64,000 nucleotides of DNA from Xylanibacter muris (GTDB lineage: Bacteria > Bacteroidota > Bacteroidia > Bacteroidales > Bacteroidaceae), in NCBI RefSeq assembly GCF_013166605.1, contig NZ_JABKKF010000003.1, forward strand, positions 186,001 through 250,000, read 5' to 3'. The notes under the pieces are model-generated. The model was not told the origin of the DNA. It worked only from the letters and a program-made list of their open reading frames with translations, and ran no database searches. Below are positions 1 through 7,960 of the stretch, piece by piece. Within the stretch, counting starts at the first letter, position 1. Each line of letters begins with the position of its first letter. The position numbers were made by a program, and so were the translations under genes.

Positions 1-805
1 AGCTCTGTATCATTCCTCTTCACGGACAATGGTCTTCTCATTAAGTCGAAGCATATTGAGACCGTATCACCCTTACCGCATTTTGCCGTTAGCGTGTATG
101 TTGAATCGGAGCTCTGCAAATAGCATTGTTCTATGTCTGAGATAAGTTTTGCCTGTTCTTTTAAATTAGTCATCGAACTGTCCTTTGCAAATACAGGAGA
201 CAGTTTTTGGTCTATGCCGTTAAAGAAATATACTTTCTGCTTAATGACAACAATTCCTGTGTTTTCATCATTCACCGATGAGACGAACTGTATGTCGTCT
301 GTATCAAAATCCTTTCCTTGGAAAGAAAACTTACAGGCTTTACCGTTAGCGTCCAGCAGTATATGCCCGGTGTCCTTTTGCTTTTCCATATTAAGGTAAG
401 TGTCACATGCCGCATAGTTGTTAAAATAAGGGAAGGCATTTGTATATTTTCCTTCCAGAAAGTTTCCGGAAGTATCAACAAATCTGTAGAATGTTCCTTG
501 CCGGACTAACAGTTTACCATTGGAATAAAACGGATAGTCATGAGTAGTATTACAGCCTTCAAATTTTATTGTTTCTCCGTTCTGCCTGTATATTCCTGAT
601 ATAATGGAAGTTCCTGGCGAGACGGATACCGCCATTCCTTCTTTAAAAGAAAATATTTGATTCTTTGATGAAATGAGTCTGCGTCCGTCCATTGCCCAGA
701 TTGTTTTTATACCCCCTGAATCTGTCATAATAGCATTTATTCCGTTTACAAGTCGTATTTTCTCATACGAAGGGGGGATTATCCATTTCGCAATTTGTGA
801 CTTTG
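1..805 (-). pseudogene. 3' part of a secreted WG-repeat-like host gene cut by the prophage
   Basis: The minus strand is open without a stop from position 805 to the window edge and codes for about 268 residues. The residues just inside the junction (SQIAKWIIPPSYEKIRL) resemble the start of WG-repeat proteins, which are predicted beta-rich surface or periplasmic proteins. The matching 5' part lies at 40291-40343 beyond the prophage. Removing the phage and one TTTG copy rejoins both parts in frame, giving a signal peptide followed by this region. No start codon or promoter of its own is evident here. The gene continues off the window, so its full length is unknown. The WG assignment is moderate; that this is the disrupted last visible gene of the ubiquitin-like operon is well supported by the reading frame. 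Confidence 0.75.
802..805. repeat. Left copy of target-site duplication (TTTG)
   Basis: TTTG stands immediately outside the left prophage end and again at 40291-40294. With these ends, the motif AAAACGAAA starts at base 11 of both termini when each is read inwards. Mu makes 5-bp duplications, so a 4-bp copy is slightly unusual, and the exact boundary could be off by a base. Confidence 0.65.
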
Positions 806-815
806 TACGGGGGAT

Positions 816-930
816 AAAACGAAATGTGTAAAATGAAAATATTGGCTTTATGTTGAAAGGCGTTGTGAGTAAATGAGTTACGGACGTTTGGCGTAATAGA
901 GTAGGGAAGTAAAGTCAAAAACGAAACGTA
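816..930 (+). promoter_or_regulatory. Left-end transposase-binding-site candidates
   Basis: AAAACGAAATGTG occurs at 816-828 and AAAAACGAAACGTA at 917-930; a further copy, AAAAACGAAATGTG, is at 1512-1525. The same core, inverted, recurs three times at the right end (40219-40280). Repeated sites at both ends, closely spaced on the right and widely spaced on the left, is the arrangement expected of Mu L and R sites bound by transposase. The rest of 806-1142 is AT-rich with no convincing gene. Confidence 0.6.
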
Positions 931-1142
931 ACATATGCTTTACATTGATGTTACATTCAAAGAACGTTTGAACGGTGTTTTACTTGAATAATGTTACATG
1001 GCGACTGAATGGTCGCCTTTTTCGTTATAGTTGTTCCATGTGGTATCTTGTGAGCCTTTTGTTTAATTATATATTGTTTTTAATATCTATTTTTATTCCA
1101 TATAATTATTATTTAGTATATTTACATCAAAATTATATGATT

Positions 1143-1376
1143 ATGGCAAAGGTTATACATGTGCATCTGTTGAATAGGAGACGTTATGAGCGTAAAGACT
1201 ATTATTTTGCGAGTATTTCTGCGGTATATACCGTTTTAACGGCTCAGGACGTTGGAGCGACAAAAGGATATCTGTTGCATGCAGGACTGTCTGGAAACGG
1301 CACTGTGGCCACGAAATGTGCTATAATAAAGCAATCTACGCTTATACGTTGTACAAGGCACACAGATGGCAAATAA
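1143..1376 (+). CDS. Small hypothetical protein (77 aa)
   Basis: A basic 77-residue protein beginning MAKVIHVHLL. The reading frame is open further upstream, but the upstream part is hydrophobic and low in complexity and the ATG at 1143 gives a normal protein start, so I chose it. It resembles short hypothetical proteins common in Bacteroides genomes that share the pattern DYYF.SISA.Y..LT..DVG, but I know of no function for them. It sits alone between the phage left end and the repressor, transcribed inwards, and is probably not essential to the phage cycle. Confidence 0.6.
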   Translation: MAKVIHVHLLNRRRYERKDYYFASISAVYTVLTAQDVGATKGYLLHAGLSGNGTVATKCAIIKQSTLIRCTRHTDGK

Positions 1377-1465
1377 TTGGTCTTAGAACGGTTATGTCAT
1401 TCTGATGGGGTAGGGGATGTGTTCGGGAAGCATGTCCCTTTATTTTTTTGTTTAAAAATGTGGTT

Positions 1466-1552
1466 GGGTGGACACTTGGATGGACATTTGGGTGGACAAA
1501 TATTGTGCTGTAAAAACGAAATGTGTTGATTGGGTGGACATTTGGGTGGACA
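1466..1552. repeat. Five 12-bp iterons (GGGTGGACATTT)
   Basis: GG(G/A)TGGACA occurs at 1466, 1478, 1490, 1532 and 1544: three copies at exact 12-bp spacing, a gap, then two more at 12-bp spacing. The gap holds a transposase-site-like sequence (AAAAACGAAATGTG, 1512-1525). In Mu, a repressor- and transposase-bound enhancer near the left end assists transposition, and this array could play that part. The rest of 1377-1752 holds no supported gene; the minus-strand frame across the repeat reads as STQM repeats and is probably not translated. Confidence 0.6.
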
Positions 1553-1752
1553 CTTTTAACATCAAAATGTGTGGATAAATAGGGCGGATGGGTATAAAAA
1601 GACAGAAAAACGGCATTTTTAGTGGTTTTTGAGGGGTAAAATACACTAAATATACCGTTTTCGAGGGGCGGATTTTATACGAAAGTGCCTAAATACAGAC
1701 GTTTACGAGAAAATACATGAAATTTGTGTATACATTTCGTTTCAGTGGGGTA

Positions 1753-2523
1753 TTATTCGAGGCTTACGGAACCGACTACGAGTGCAAGTCCGGTTATGTC
1801 TTCAATGGGAATGTCAAAAGGTAGGTAGTCCTTATTGTCGGACACAGCCGTAAGGCTATCCTTGTTGTTGCTCGGCATGAGGCGTTTCACGAGTATACCT
1901 TGCTCGCGTGTTGCTATGACATGACATTTGTTCCACTGTATGAATTTACGGTCATTAAGTATGGTACAAGCAATTACGTCTCCAGGGTTGAAGTGTGGAT
2001 ACATGGATAGACCTGATACTTCAATCATAAAATCTACACGGCAAAAGCGGAACTTAGGAATTACATAATATTCTTTCACATCTTTTTCGGTTATAGAGAA
2101 GTGTTCGTTACCGAAACCTGCTGCAACTGTTTCGGTAACCAGTGGGATTGGTTTAATCTTGCTTGTTTCTTTTATTTCAGTAAGTGGGATAGCTTCTTTT
2201 TGGGAATATTGCTCCATAGGAGCTGTTGGCGGAATGTAGTTTTCGCCTTTGGTTGGGTCTGTTTTCACTAACTCTGATGAAATACCATTAGTAGGCTTTT
2301 TAAGCATAGAACCGTTACCTGTGAGTAACCATTCTGTATTAACGTCTGGAGCATAAGCGAGAAATCTTGCTATATTTTCTTCGCTTATCCCGTTATTCTG
2401 TTGTAATATTCCTCTGGTTACCCCAGATTTCTTATAGAATTCGTAAGGAGAAACCTCTTTTTTGGCTAAATAAAGCAAGATATTTTGCTTTATAAGTGAT
2501 TTTTCTTGTTTGTTATCTTGCAT
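1753..2523 (-). CDS. S24/LexA-type phage repressor
   Basis: A 256-residue cytoplasmic repressor. Residues 10-70 form a helix-turn-helix-type DNA-binding region. Residues 125-256 form an S24 peptidase domain with an Ala-Gly autocleavage candidate (AAGFG, 134-138), catalytic Ser173 in GLSMYP and Lys213 in LVKRL. LexA/CI-family proteins of this type cleave themselves after RecA activation, so the prophage is probably SOS-inducible. The gene is divergent from the early operon, and three GCRAGA..TYTTGC palindromes lie in and before its 5' end, consistent with autoregulation and early-promoter control. It takes the place of Mu c. Confidence 0.9.
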   Translation of the reverse strand: MQDNKQEKSLIKQNILLYLAKKEVSPYEFYKKSGVTRGILQQNNGISEENIARFLAYAPDVNTEWLLTGNGSMLKKPTNGISSELVKTDPTKGENYIPPTAPMEQYSQKEAIPLTEIKETSKIKPIPLVTETVAAGFGNEHFSITEKDVKEYYVIPKFRFCRVDFMIEVSGLSMYPHFNPGDVIACTILNDRKFIQWNKCHVIATREQGILVKRLMPSNNKDSLTAVSDNKDYLPFDIPIEDITGLALVVGSVSLE

Positions 2524-2539
2524 AAGCGAGAAATCTTGT
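2357..2539. promoter_or_regulatory. Three repressor operator candidates
   Basis: Imperfect 14-bp palindromes stand at 2357-2370 (GCGAGAAATCTTGC), 2475-2488 (GCAAGATATTTTGC) and 2526-2539 (GCGAGAAATCTTGT). The first and third lie in identical 19-bp sequences starting at 2351 and 2520. Two are inside the repressor coding sequence; the third is upstream of its start, in the spacer of the rightward early promoter. A further half site, GGCGAGA, follows at 2593. Confidence 0.55.
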
Positions 2540-2583
2540 TTATCTTTGCAGCGTGTTCCAAATATGAACAGCGTTCAAAGGTA
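2518..2583. promoter_or_regulatory. Divergent early and repressor promoters
   Basis: On the plus strand TATCTTTG (2541-2548) fits the Bacteroides -7 consensus TAnnTTTG and faces the early genes; its -33 element is weak (TTG at 2518-2520). On the minus strand TACCTTTG (complement of 2576-2583) faces the repressor gene. An operator-like palindrome fills the spacer of the early promoter, so repressor binding would block it. Confidence 0.5.
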
Positions 2584-2625
2584 CAAACATTTGGCGAGAA
2601 AAAAGAATTTTAATACATAAAGAAA

Positions 2626-2829
2626 ATGAACGACGAAATTAAAGAGTGGAAAACTCAGACCGTAAAAAATAAGGTTGCAGGAGTTTTGATGATGGACGGT
2701 GTAAGTTTCAACTATACGGAAGAGAACGGCATCATGTTTACTGCGCCGGAATCCTATGTCAAGTGTCTTGTGTACCGGTTGAAGGTAGTTTTTGGTTGTC
2801 GTAGGAAACCTATAATCGAAGAGTATTAA
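2626..2829 (+). CDS. Hypothetical early protein (67 aa)
   Basis: First gene of the rightward early operon, about 80 bp after the promoter candidate. The product is a small soluble protein without a recognisable motif. In many temperate phages this position holds a small regulator such as Ner or Cro, but no helix-turn-helix is obvious here, so I make no functional call. An A-rich, RBS-like stretch (AAAGAAA) precedes the ATG. Confidence 0.6.
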   Translation: MNDEIKEWKTQTVKNKVAGVLMMDGVSFNYTEENGIMFTAPESYVKCLVYRLKVVFGCRRKPIIEEY

Positions 2830-2849
2830 CAACAAAAATAAGTGAGACA

Positions 2850-3305
2850 ATGACACAGAAAGAATTTGAAGAACGGACACGGCGACTGATAGCAGTTGAA
2901 GAGTATTACTTGGTGGAAAATCTCTATATGGCTGCCGGTAATATGACTAAGGACGAGTTCTGCGAGGAGATACGCAGAATGTGTGCATACGATGGTGCCA
3001 ATGACCATATAGAGTTGCGCAAGTGCTTGAAGGAGATTGGACGGTATGTCGGTGCGAAAGATGCCGAACTCGGGTACTTGAAGAAGACGATAACCAATAG
3101 AAATATGGAACTTGCCGAATTCCTGATAGGAAAGGCCTGTGCTTACGAGGACACGGACTTCTACCGTGAGGCAGTAAAACTTATCGGTCAGCGTGAAGTG
3201 ACGCTTATGAAGTTGCGCATGGACTTGCCGCTTTGGGAAGAGGATAAGAAATACCTCAAAGAAATTTTGGAGGACGATATACAAGGCAGAAAGATTGCCG
3301 GATAA
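2850..3305 (+). CDS. Hypothetical early protein (151 aa)
   Basis: A charged, probably all-helical protein starting MTQKEFEER, 20 bp after the preceding gene and in the same early operon. It has no membrane segment or known catalytic motif. Family not recognised. Confidence 0.7.
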   Translation: MTQKEFEERTRRLIAVEEYYLVENLYMAAGNMTKDEFCEEIRRMCAYDGANDHIELRKCLKEIGRYVGAKDAELGYLKKTITNRNMELAEFLIGKACAYEDTDFYREAVKLIGQREVTLMKLRMDLPLWEEDKKYLKEILEDDIQGRKIAG

Positions 3306-3329
3306 CTGACAGACCGGAAAGACGGGTGA

Positions 3330-3414
3330 AGGCGGTTAGTTCAGTTGGTAGAACACACCAAACTCCAAACTTAAGGAGAGGTCAAAGTCCGTGGTTCGAA
3401 TCCACGACCGCCTA
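3330..3414 (+). tRNA. tRNA-like gene with an odd anticodon arm
   Basis: The ends pair over 7 bp (AGGCGGT with ACCGCCT, discriminator A). The D arm (GTTC-AGTTGGTA-GAAC) and T arm (CGTGG-TTCGAAT-CCACG) are canonical. The middle is not: after the D arm come about ten bases, then CTCC-AAACTTAA-GGAG, an 8-base loop on a 4-bp stem, with ACC/GGT able to extend the stem across an internal loop. Total length is about 85. I cannot assign an anticodon; CTT, ACT or TAA are possible depending on the fold. It may be a decayed or specialised tRNA. Confidence 0.55.
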
Positions 3415-3437
3415 CAAAAATTGTAAACGAAAGTGAT

Positions 3438-3611
3438 ATGAGAAAGAAAATTGTTTTGGACCGTGGCAATGTCGCTAAGATAGCCAAAGTGATGAACTGC
3501 ACACCGGAGATGGTAAGCAAGTCGATTAATTTCAAGAAGAACAGCCTGCTTGCCAGAAAGATACGTTTTGTGGCTATAAAGCATTTTGGTGGTGTTGAAG
3601 TAGGAGAGTAA
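3438..3611 (+). CDS. Small HTH-like early protein (57 aa)
   Basis: Very short basic protein starting MRKKIVLDRG. The segment VAKIAKVMNCTPEMVSKSI reads like a helix-turn-helix (helix, turn at NCT, recognition helix). It lies between the tRNA-like gene and a small membrane-protein gene, in line with the early operon. A role in regulation is inferred from the motif only. Confidence 0.55.
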   Translation: MRKKIVLDRGNVAKIAKVMNCTPEMVSKSINFKKNSLLARKIRFVAIKHFGGVEVGE

Positions 3612-3624
3612 GGAGGACCGGTTT

Positions 3625-3819
3625 ATGACAAGGATTTTTAAGGAAGCCGTGAAACTGTTGACAGCCGTAGTGCTGGGTCTGGTGTATATGTGGTTCCTGT
3701 TGAGTTTTACCTGGAGCCTTGACGATATGTCTGTAGGTGAAAAGATAATGGGTGTAGCATACATTTTTCTGATGATGCCGATATATAGCGGTATAAAGAG
3801 ACTGTTAAGGCTGTCATAA
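3625..3819 (+). CDS. Small two-helix membrane protein (64 aa)
   Basis: Two hydrophobic helices (about residues 10-30 and 40-57) separated by a short acidic loop. An AGGAGG ribosome site lies just ahead of the ATG. The gene sits 13 bp before the transposase gene. Function unknown; small early membrane proteins in temperate phages often act in superinfection exclusion, but nothing here proves that. Confidence 0.55.
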   Translation: MTRIFKEAVKLLTAVVLGLVYMWFLLSFTWSLDDMSVGEKIMGVAYIFLMMPIYSGIKRLLRLS

Positions 3820-3832
3820 ACGAAAGGGCTGT

Positions 3833-5914
3833 ATGGAGTTTTACAAGAGAATATTGTGTGTAACCTTTGAGGAACTGACGGGCGGTGATAATCCTGTTAT
3901 CACCCCTCAGACCCTCATGAAGAATGTCCAGCGTGGCAACATCCAGTGTGCGCGTCGTGGAGGTGGTGAGAACACGATAGCTCTCTATGTCTACTCCTCC
4001 CTCCCCGTGAAATACAAGATGAAGTTTGAGGCTAAATACGGCAAGCCTGAAGACGTGCTGAAAGCCCAGGAATTGAAAGACACCGTATGTATGGATGAGA
4101 AAGCCCGTGAGTTTTACGAGTCGTTTGAATATGATTTGAACGGTGTTCAAACGACGCTCACCGACAAGTTAAAGGAAGAGTATACAGTGAACGCGAGCGT
4201 ACTTGGAATGTTGTGGAACCGCATGAACGAACTGACCTCGACAAGCAACGCCCTCGGCAACGGCCGTCGCAGTGACCTTTGGGATATCGTGTTCACCCAA
4301 AGCGAGAAGCTGCGTGAGGTGACCGGGCACACGCTGCCCAGAAACCTTGCCCGTCTGAAGGACAAGATGAACCGCTACAAGAAAGACGGGTACATGTCCG
4401 TCATCAGCGGCAAGGTAGGCAACAGCAACACGCTGAAGATAACCGAGGATGCCGGCCGCCGTCTGGTAGCCTTGAAGCGCAGCCGTGTTCCGGTGCTGAC
4501 CGACCGGCAGATATTCGACACTTTCAACGGCGAGGCGGAGGGTAGGGGATGGAAGCCCCTGAAAAGCGTCGCCGGAATGAAAGCCTGGCTTAACAGTGCC
4601 GCCATAGAGCCGCTGTGGTATGATGCCGTCCACGGAGAGATGAGCGCACACCAGAAATTCGACCGCCGGCACAAGACCCAACTTCCCACGATGCGTGACG
4701 CCCTGTGGTACGGTGACGGCACGAAACTGAACCTGTACTACCGTGACGAAGACGGCAATGTGCGCACTACAGGCGTGTATGAAGTGATAGACGCGGCTAC
4801 GGAGGTGTTCCTCGGTTTCTGCATCAGCGACACGGAAGACTACGAGGCGCAGTATATGGCCTACCGTATGGCCATACAGGTGAGCGGCCACAAACCATAC
4901 GAGATTGTACACGACAACCAGGGTGGCCACAAGAGGGCCAATTCAAGCGGTATGCTGGACAAGATATGCCACATACACAGGACCACGGCCCCCTATAACG
5001 GTGCCTCTAAGACGATAGAGAGCGTATTCGGACGCTTCCAGCAACAGGTGCTGCATAAGGACTGGCGTTTTACCGGCCAGAACATAACGGCCACGAAAGC
5101 CGGCAGCCGTCCGAACATGGAATTCATTGAGGCCAACAAGGACAAATTATATACGCTGGACGAGTTGAAGGCCGCCTATTTGAAGGCTCGTACCGAATGG
5201 AACGAGATGGCGCATCCCGCCACCGGGGAATCCCGCATAATGATGTATGAGGACAGCGTAAACCCGGACACTCCGAAAGTGACGGTGTATGACATGATAG
5301 ACATGTTCTGGGTGACCTGCAGCAGGATGAGCACCTTCACGAGCAGCGGCATAGAGATAACCGTGAAAGGGCAGAAGCGTGTGTATGAGGTGATGAGCAG
5401 CCCCGGTGTGCCGGACATAGAGTGGCGACGGAAGCACACCTATCAGCGTTTCGTCGTGAAATACGACCCCTACGATTTTGGCAGTATCCGCCTGTACTGG
5501 AAAGACAAGGCCGGCTGTCTCCGTTTTGAGCGGACAGCGGAACCGTACATTGTCATACACCGTGCCATACAGGAACAGACGGAAGGCGAGGCGGCGTTCA
5601 TACGGTCACAGCAGGCAGCCACGGAACAGAACCGCATAGAGCGGCAGGTTGCAGCCAAGGAGATAGAATACGCCGAGGGCGTGGCACCAGAGCAGAACGG
5701 CCTCACCACCCCGAAGCTGAAAGGCGCACGGTCGGACGTGCAACGCCAGATAGACAGGCGCACACGCAAATACAGCCGTGAGCCTGAGGAACTGAGCCTT
5801 GGCCGTATGAGGAAGACAATAAGCAATATCGACTGGATGGACACTGAAAACGACAGTACCGTGGTATTCCTGCCGAGGCGTGTGGAAAAGAAGGTAATGA
5901 ACAATAAATTATAA
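3833..5914 (+). CDS. Mu-type DDE transposase (MuA)
   Basis: A 693-residue transposase that would catalyse strand transfer for integration and replicative transposition. The N-terminal 200 residues carry DNA-binding regions. The RNase H-fold core has D295 (in YGDGTKL), D361 (in VHDNQGG) and E396 (in SKTIESVFGRF); the last two are 35 residues apart, the classic DD35E spacing. The C-terminal part is charged and probably binds the MuB-type ATPase. Length matches Mu MuA (663 aa). The MuB-type gene follows 4 bp downstream. Binding sites at both prophage ends are its expected targets. Confidence 0.95.
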   Translation: MEFYKRILCVTFEELTGGDNPVITPQTLMKNVQRGNIQCARRGGGENTIALYVYSSLPVKYKMKFEAKYGKPEDVLKAQELKDTVCMDEKAREFYESFEYDLNGVQTTLTDKLKEEYTVNASVLGMLWNRMNELTSTSNALGNGRRSDLWDIVFTQSEKLREVTGHTLPRNLARLKDKMNRYKKDGYMSVISGKVGNSNTLKITEDAGRRLVALKRSRVPVLTDRQIFDTFNGEAEGRGWKPLKSVAGMKAWLNSAAIEPLWYDAVHGEMSAHQKFDRRHKTQLPTMRDALWYGDGTKLNLYYRDEDGNVRTTGVYEVIDAATEVFLGFCISDTEDYEAQYMAYRMAIQVSGHKPYEIVHDNQGGHKRANSSGMLDKICHIHRTTAPYNGASKTIESVFGRFQQQVLHKDWRFTGQNITATKAGSRPNMEFIEANKDKLYTLDELKAAYLKARTEWNEMAHPATGESRIMMYEDSVNPDTPKVTVYDMIDMFWVTCSRMSTFTSSGIEITVKGQKRVYEVMSSPGVPDIEWRRKHTYQRFVVKYDPYDFGSIRLYWKDKAGCLRFERTAEPYIVIHRAIQEQTEGEAAFIRSQQAATEQNRIERQVAAKEIEYAEGVAPEQNGLTTPKLKGARSDVQRQIDRRTRKYSREPEELSLGRMRKTISNIDWMDTENDSTVVFLPRRVEKKVMNNKL

Positions 5915-5918
5915 ATAA

Positions 5919-6794
5919 ATGGAACTGACAACAAAAGACAAAGAGCTTATATGCGCCCGCCTGAAGGCGTATGTTGACAAATACCCGAGCCAGAACAAGG
6001 CCGTGGGTAGCCTGAAAAGCACCAGTGCCGGTACGGTTAGCAACATCCTTAACGGCAAGTGGGAGAACATCAGCGAGGACATGTGGCGCAGGATAGCCGA
6101 CCAGGTGGGCACTGTTGGCGGTGTCGATGCGGGCTGGCAAATCGTGGAGACCGGTGCATACCAGGAAATCACCTTTGCTTTGGAGGATGCCCAGAAATGG
6201 AGGAATGTGACATGGGTGGTAGGAGAAGCCGGCTGCGGCAAGACCACCACCGCCAAGATGTATGCCTCAGAACACAGGGAAGTGTTTTACCTTCAGTGTT
6301 CCGAAGACATATACAAGGGCGAGTTCGTGCGTGAGATAGCCCGCCTGGTCGGCATCCGTGGTGAAGGCTCCACCGTCCGCGAGCTGTGGAAGGACATTCT
6401 TGACAGTCTGATACAGATGGATGCCCCGCTGCTTGTGTTTGACGAGGCCGACAAACTGACTGAAAGCGTGTTCCACTACTTCATCAGCCTTTACAACAAG
6501 CTGGAGGACAAGTGCGGCGTGGTGTTCATGAGCACCGACTACATCAAGAAGCGCATCAGGAACGGCCTGCGCTGGGAGAAGCCCGGCTACAAGGAGTTCT
6601 ACAGCCGCATCGGCCGCAAATATTTCGAGCTGGAGGATACCACTCCCAATGACGTGTATGCCATCTGTACGGCCAACGGACTGTGTGAGCGCAAGGACAT
6701 CGACACGGTGATAAAGGATGCCGAAGCCTGCGACTTCGACCTGCGCCGCGTGAAGAAGAGCATACACAGGGTGAAGAGAATGAACGGGAAGTAA
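5919..6794 (+). CDS. MuB-type AAA+ ATPase, target-capture protein
   Basis: A 291-residue ATPase with Walker A GEAGCGKT (102-109) and Walker B LLVFDEAD (171-178). Residues 1-60 form a helix-turn-helix-like region, as in MuB. MuB forms ATP-dependent filaments on target DNA and activates MuA, and its location directly after the transposase gene supports the same role here. The next gene starts 2 bp after its stop, so the early genes look translationally coupled. Confidence 0.92.
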   Translation: MELTTKDKELICARLKAYVDKYPSQNKAVGSLKSTSAGTVSNILNGKWENISEDMWRRIADQVGTVGGVDAGWQIVETGAYQEITFALEDAQKWRNVTWVVGEAGCGKTTTAKMYASEHREVFYLQCSEDIYKGEFVREIARLVGIRGEGSTVRELWKDILDSLIQMDAPLLVFDEADKLTESVFHYFISLYNKLEDKCGVVFMSTDYIKKRIRNGLRWEKPGYKEFYSRIGRKYFELEDTTPNDVYAICTANGLCERKDIDTVIKDAEACDFDLRRVKKSIHRVKRMNGK

Positions 6795-6796
6795 CC

Positions 6797-7414
6797 ATGG
6801 GAAGGGCATTGACAGTGAACGAGGTATTGAACAGAAAACGCCACACGTTTCCTTTTTCCGGAGCCTGGGCTGATGCCTTCGGACAGCCGGAACGTACCGG
6901 CGTATGGTTCGTGTGGGGCAACTCCGGCAACGGGAAGAGCAGCTTCGTGATGCAGCTCTGCAAGGAACTATGCAAATATGACCGTGTGGTTTATGACAGT
7001 CTGGAGGAAGGTGACAGCATGACCATGCACCAGAGCCTGCTGCGCCATGGCATGAACGACGTGGGACGGCGTTTCAACCTGTTGGATGCCGAGCCGATGG
7101 AAGAGCTTCAGGAACGCCTCAGTCGGCGCAAGAGCTGGAACATAGCCGTCATAGACTCCTTCCAGTATACGCAAATGAGCTACCGTGACTATATCCGTAT
7201 GAAAGAGCATAACAAGGAGAAACTGCTGATATTTGTCAGCCATGCCAAGGGACGCGCTCCGCGCGGCAGTGCGGCAGAGAGCGTGATGTATGACGCTACA
7301 CTGAAGATATGGGTGGAAGGGTTCAAGGCGTTTTCCAAAGGTCGGTTCATAGGACCGACAGGGGAATACACGATATGGAACGAAGGAGTGGAGAAATATT
7401 GGGGGATAAGATGA
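6797..7414 (+). CDS. RecA-fold P-loop ATPase
   Basis: A 205-residue protein with Walker A GNSGNGKSS (near residues 39-47) and a Walker B-like strand IAVIDSF (near 115). This suits the RecA/DnaB-helicase ATPase fold. It comes straight after the MuB-type gene. In phages of this kind such proteins may help replication or DNA handling, but I cannot name the function. Its C-terminal coding sequence is partly duplicated 450 bp downstream (7849-7925). Confidence 0.8.
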   Translation: MGRALTVNEVLNRKRHTFPFSGAWADAFGQPERTGVWFVWGNSGNGKSSFVMQLCKELCKYDRVVYDSLEEGDSMTMHQSLLRHGMNDVGRRFNLLDAEPMEELQERLSRRKSWNIAVIDSFQYTQMSYRDYIRMKEHNKEKLLIFVSHAKGRAPRGSAAESVMYDATLKIWVEGFKAFSKGRFIGPTGEYTIWNEGVEKYWGIR

Positions 7415-7593
7415 TGGACAAACGGAAAATGAGGAGAAAAAATCTTCTGTATAGACTACGCAAGAAAGGAATACGGTGTTCTGTACAAGAACGGACAATA
7501 TTCTTTCCGTACGATGGTGTCCCATTTGACGTAGTGCAGATACGGCGACTGTGCAAAGAGTATAATTTTAATGTTCAATTAGAAATAATATAA
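7411..7593 (+). CDS. Small basic hypothetical protein (60 aa)
   Basis: Starts at ATGATG overlapping the stop of the ATPase gene, so is probably coupled to it. The product is strongly basic at its N-terminus (MMDKRKMRRKN) with no recognised domain. The frame is open upstream within the ATPase gene, but the overlap start is the natural one. Confidence 0.6.
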   Translation: MMDKRKMRRKNLLYRLRKKGIRCSVQERTIFFPYDGVPFDVVQIRRLCKEYNFNVQLEII

Positions 7594-7607
7594 AGTATAA
7601 TTTAGTT

Positions 7608-7853
7608 ATGGACAGAATAAGAAGAAAACATAAAGACAATAGATGGTTTTATATGTGTTATAATATAAAGGAATCCATATATCGTAAAAAACGATGTTAC
7701 TATTGCCACGGTATAGGCCGTTTAAATGTATCGGATGGAATCAAGACCTTTTTTGAAGATTGTCCTATCTGTAAAGGTCGCGGTAAGGTGGATGTAATAG
7801 TAACTATTGAATATAAACCCATTGAAGATATGGTTTATGTTCAAGATGTTTAG
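7608..7853 (+). CDS. Zinc-knuckle protein with DnaJ-like CxxCxGxG motifs
   Basis: An 81-residue protein with two paired motifs, CYYCHGIG (near residues 25-32) and CPICKGRG (near 50-57), the pattern of the DnaJ central zinc domain, here without a J domain. It could bind zinc and act as a small adaptor or nucleic-acid binder. A second protein of the same design is encoded at 8289-8516. Confidence 0.7.
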   Translation: MDRIRRKHKDNRWFYMCYNIKESIYRKKRCYYCHGIGRLNVSDGIKTFFEDCPICKGRGKVDVIVTIEYKPIEDMVYVQDV

Positions 7854-7925
7854 CAAGGGCGGTTTATAGGACTGACAGGAGCATACACGATATGGACCGA
7901 AGGAGCGGAAATATATTGGGGACAA
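7849..7925 (+). pseudogene. Remnant copy of the 3' end of the P-loop ATPase gene
   Basis: In the frame GGG-CGG-TTT-ATA-GGA this stretch reads GRFIGLTGAYTIWTEG.., closely matching the ATPase C-terminus GRFIGPTGEYTIWNEG... It has no start of its own and ends at a TAA after WGQK. The two genes between the copies (7411-7853) thus look like cargo inserted or left between duplicated ends. Confidence 0.65.
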
Positions 7926-7960
7926 AAGTAAGAAACGATATAAATTATAAAACATATATT

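Noticed and set aside
1452..1646. 64-codon minus-strand frame with STQM repeats
   Set aside because: The repeats come from the 12-bp iterons, a length divisible by three. No ribosome site or conserved part was seen; a DNA-binding array explains it better.
4169..4930. 253-codon frame opposite the transposase gene
   Set aside because: Antisense shadow of a GC-rich gene; the product lacks a family pattern and the DDE transposase is certain.
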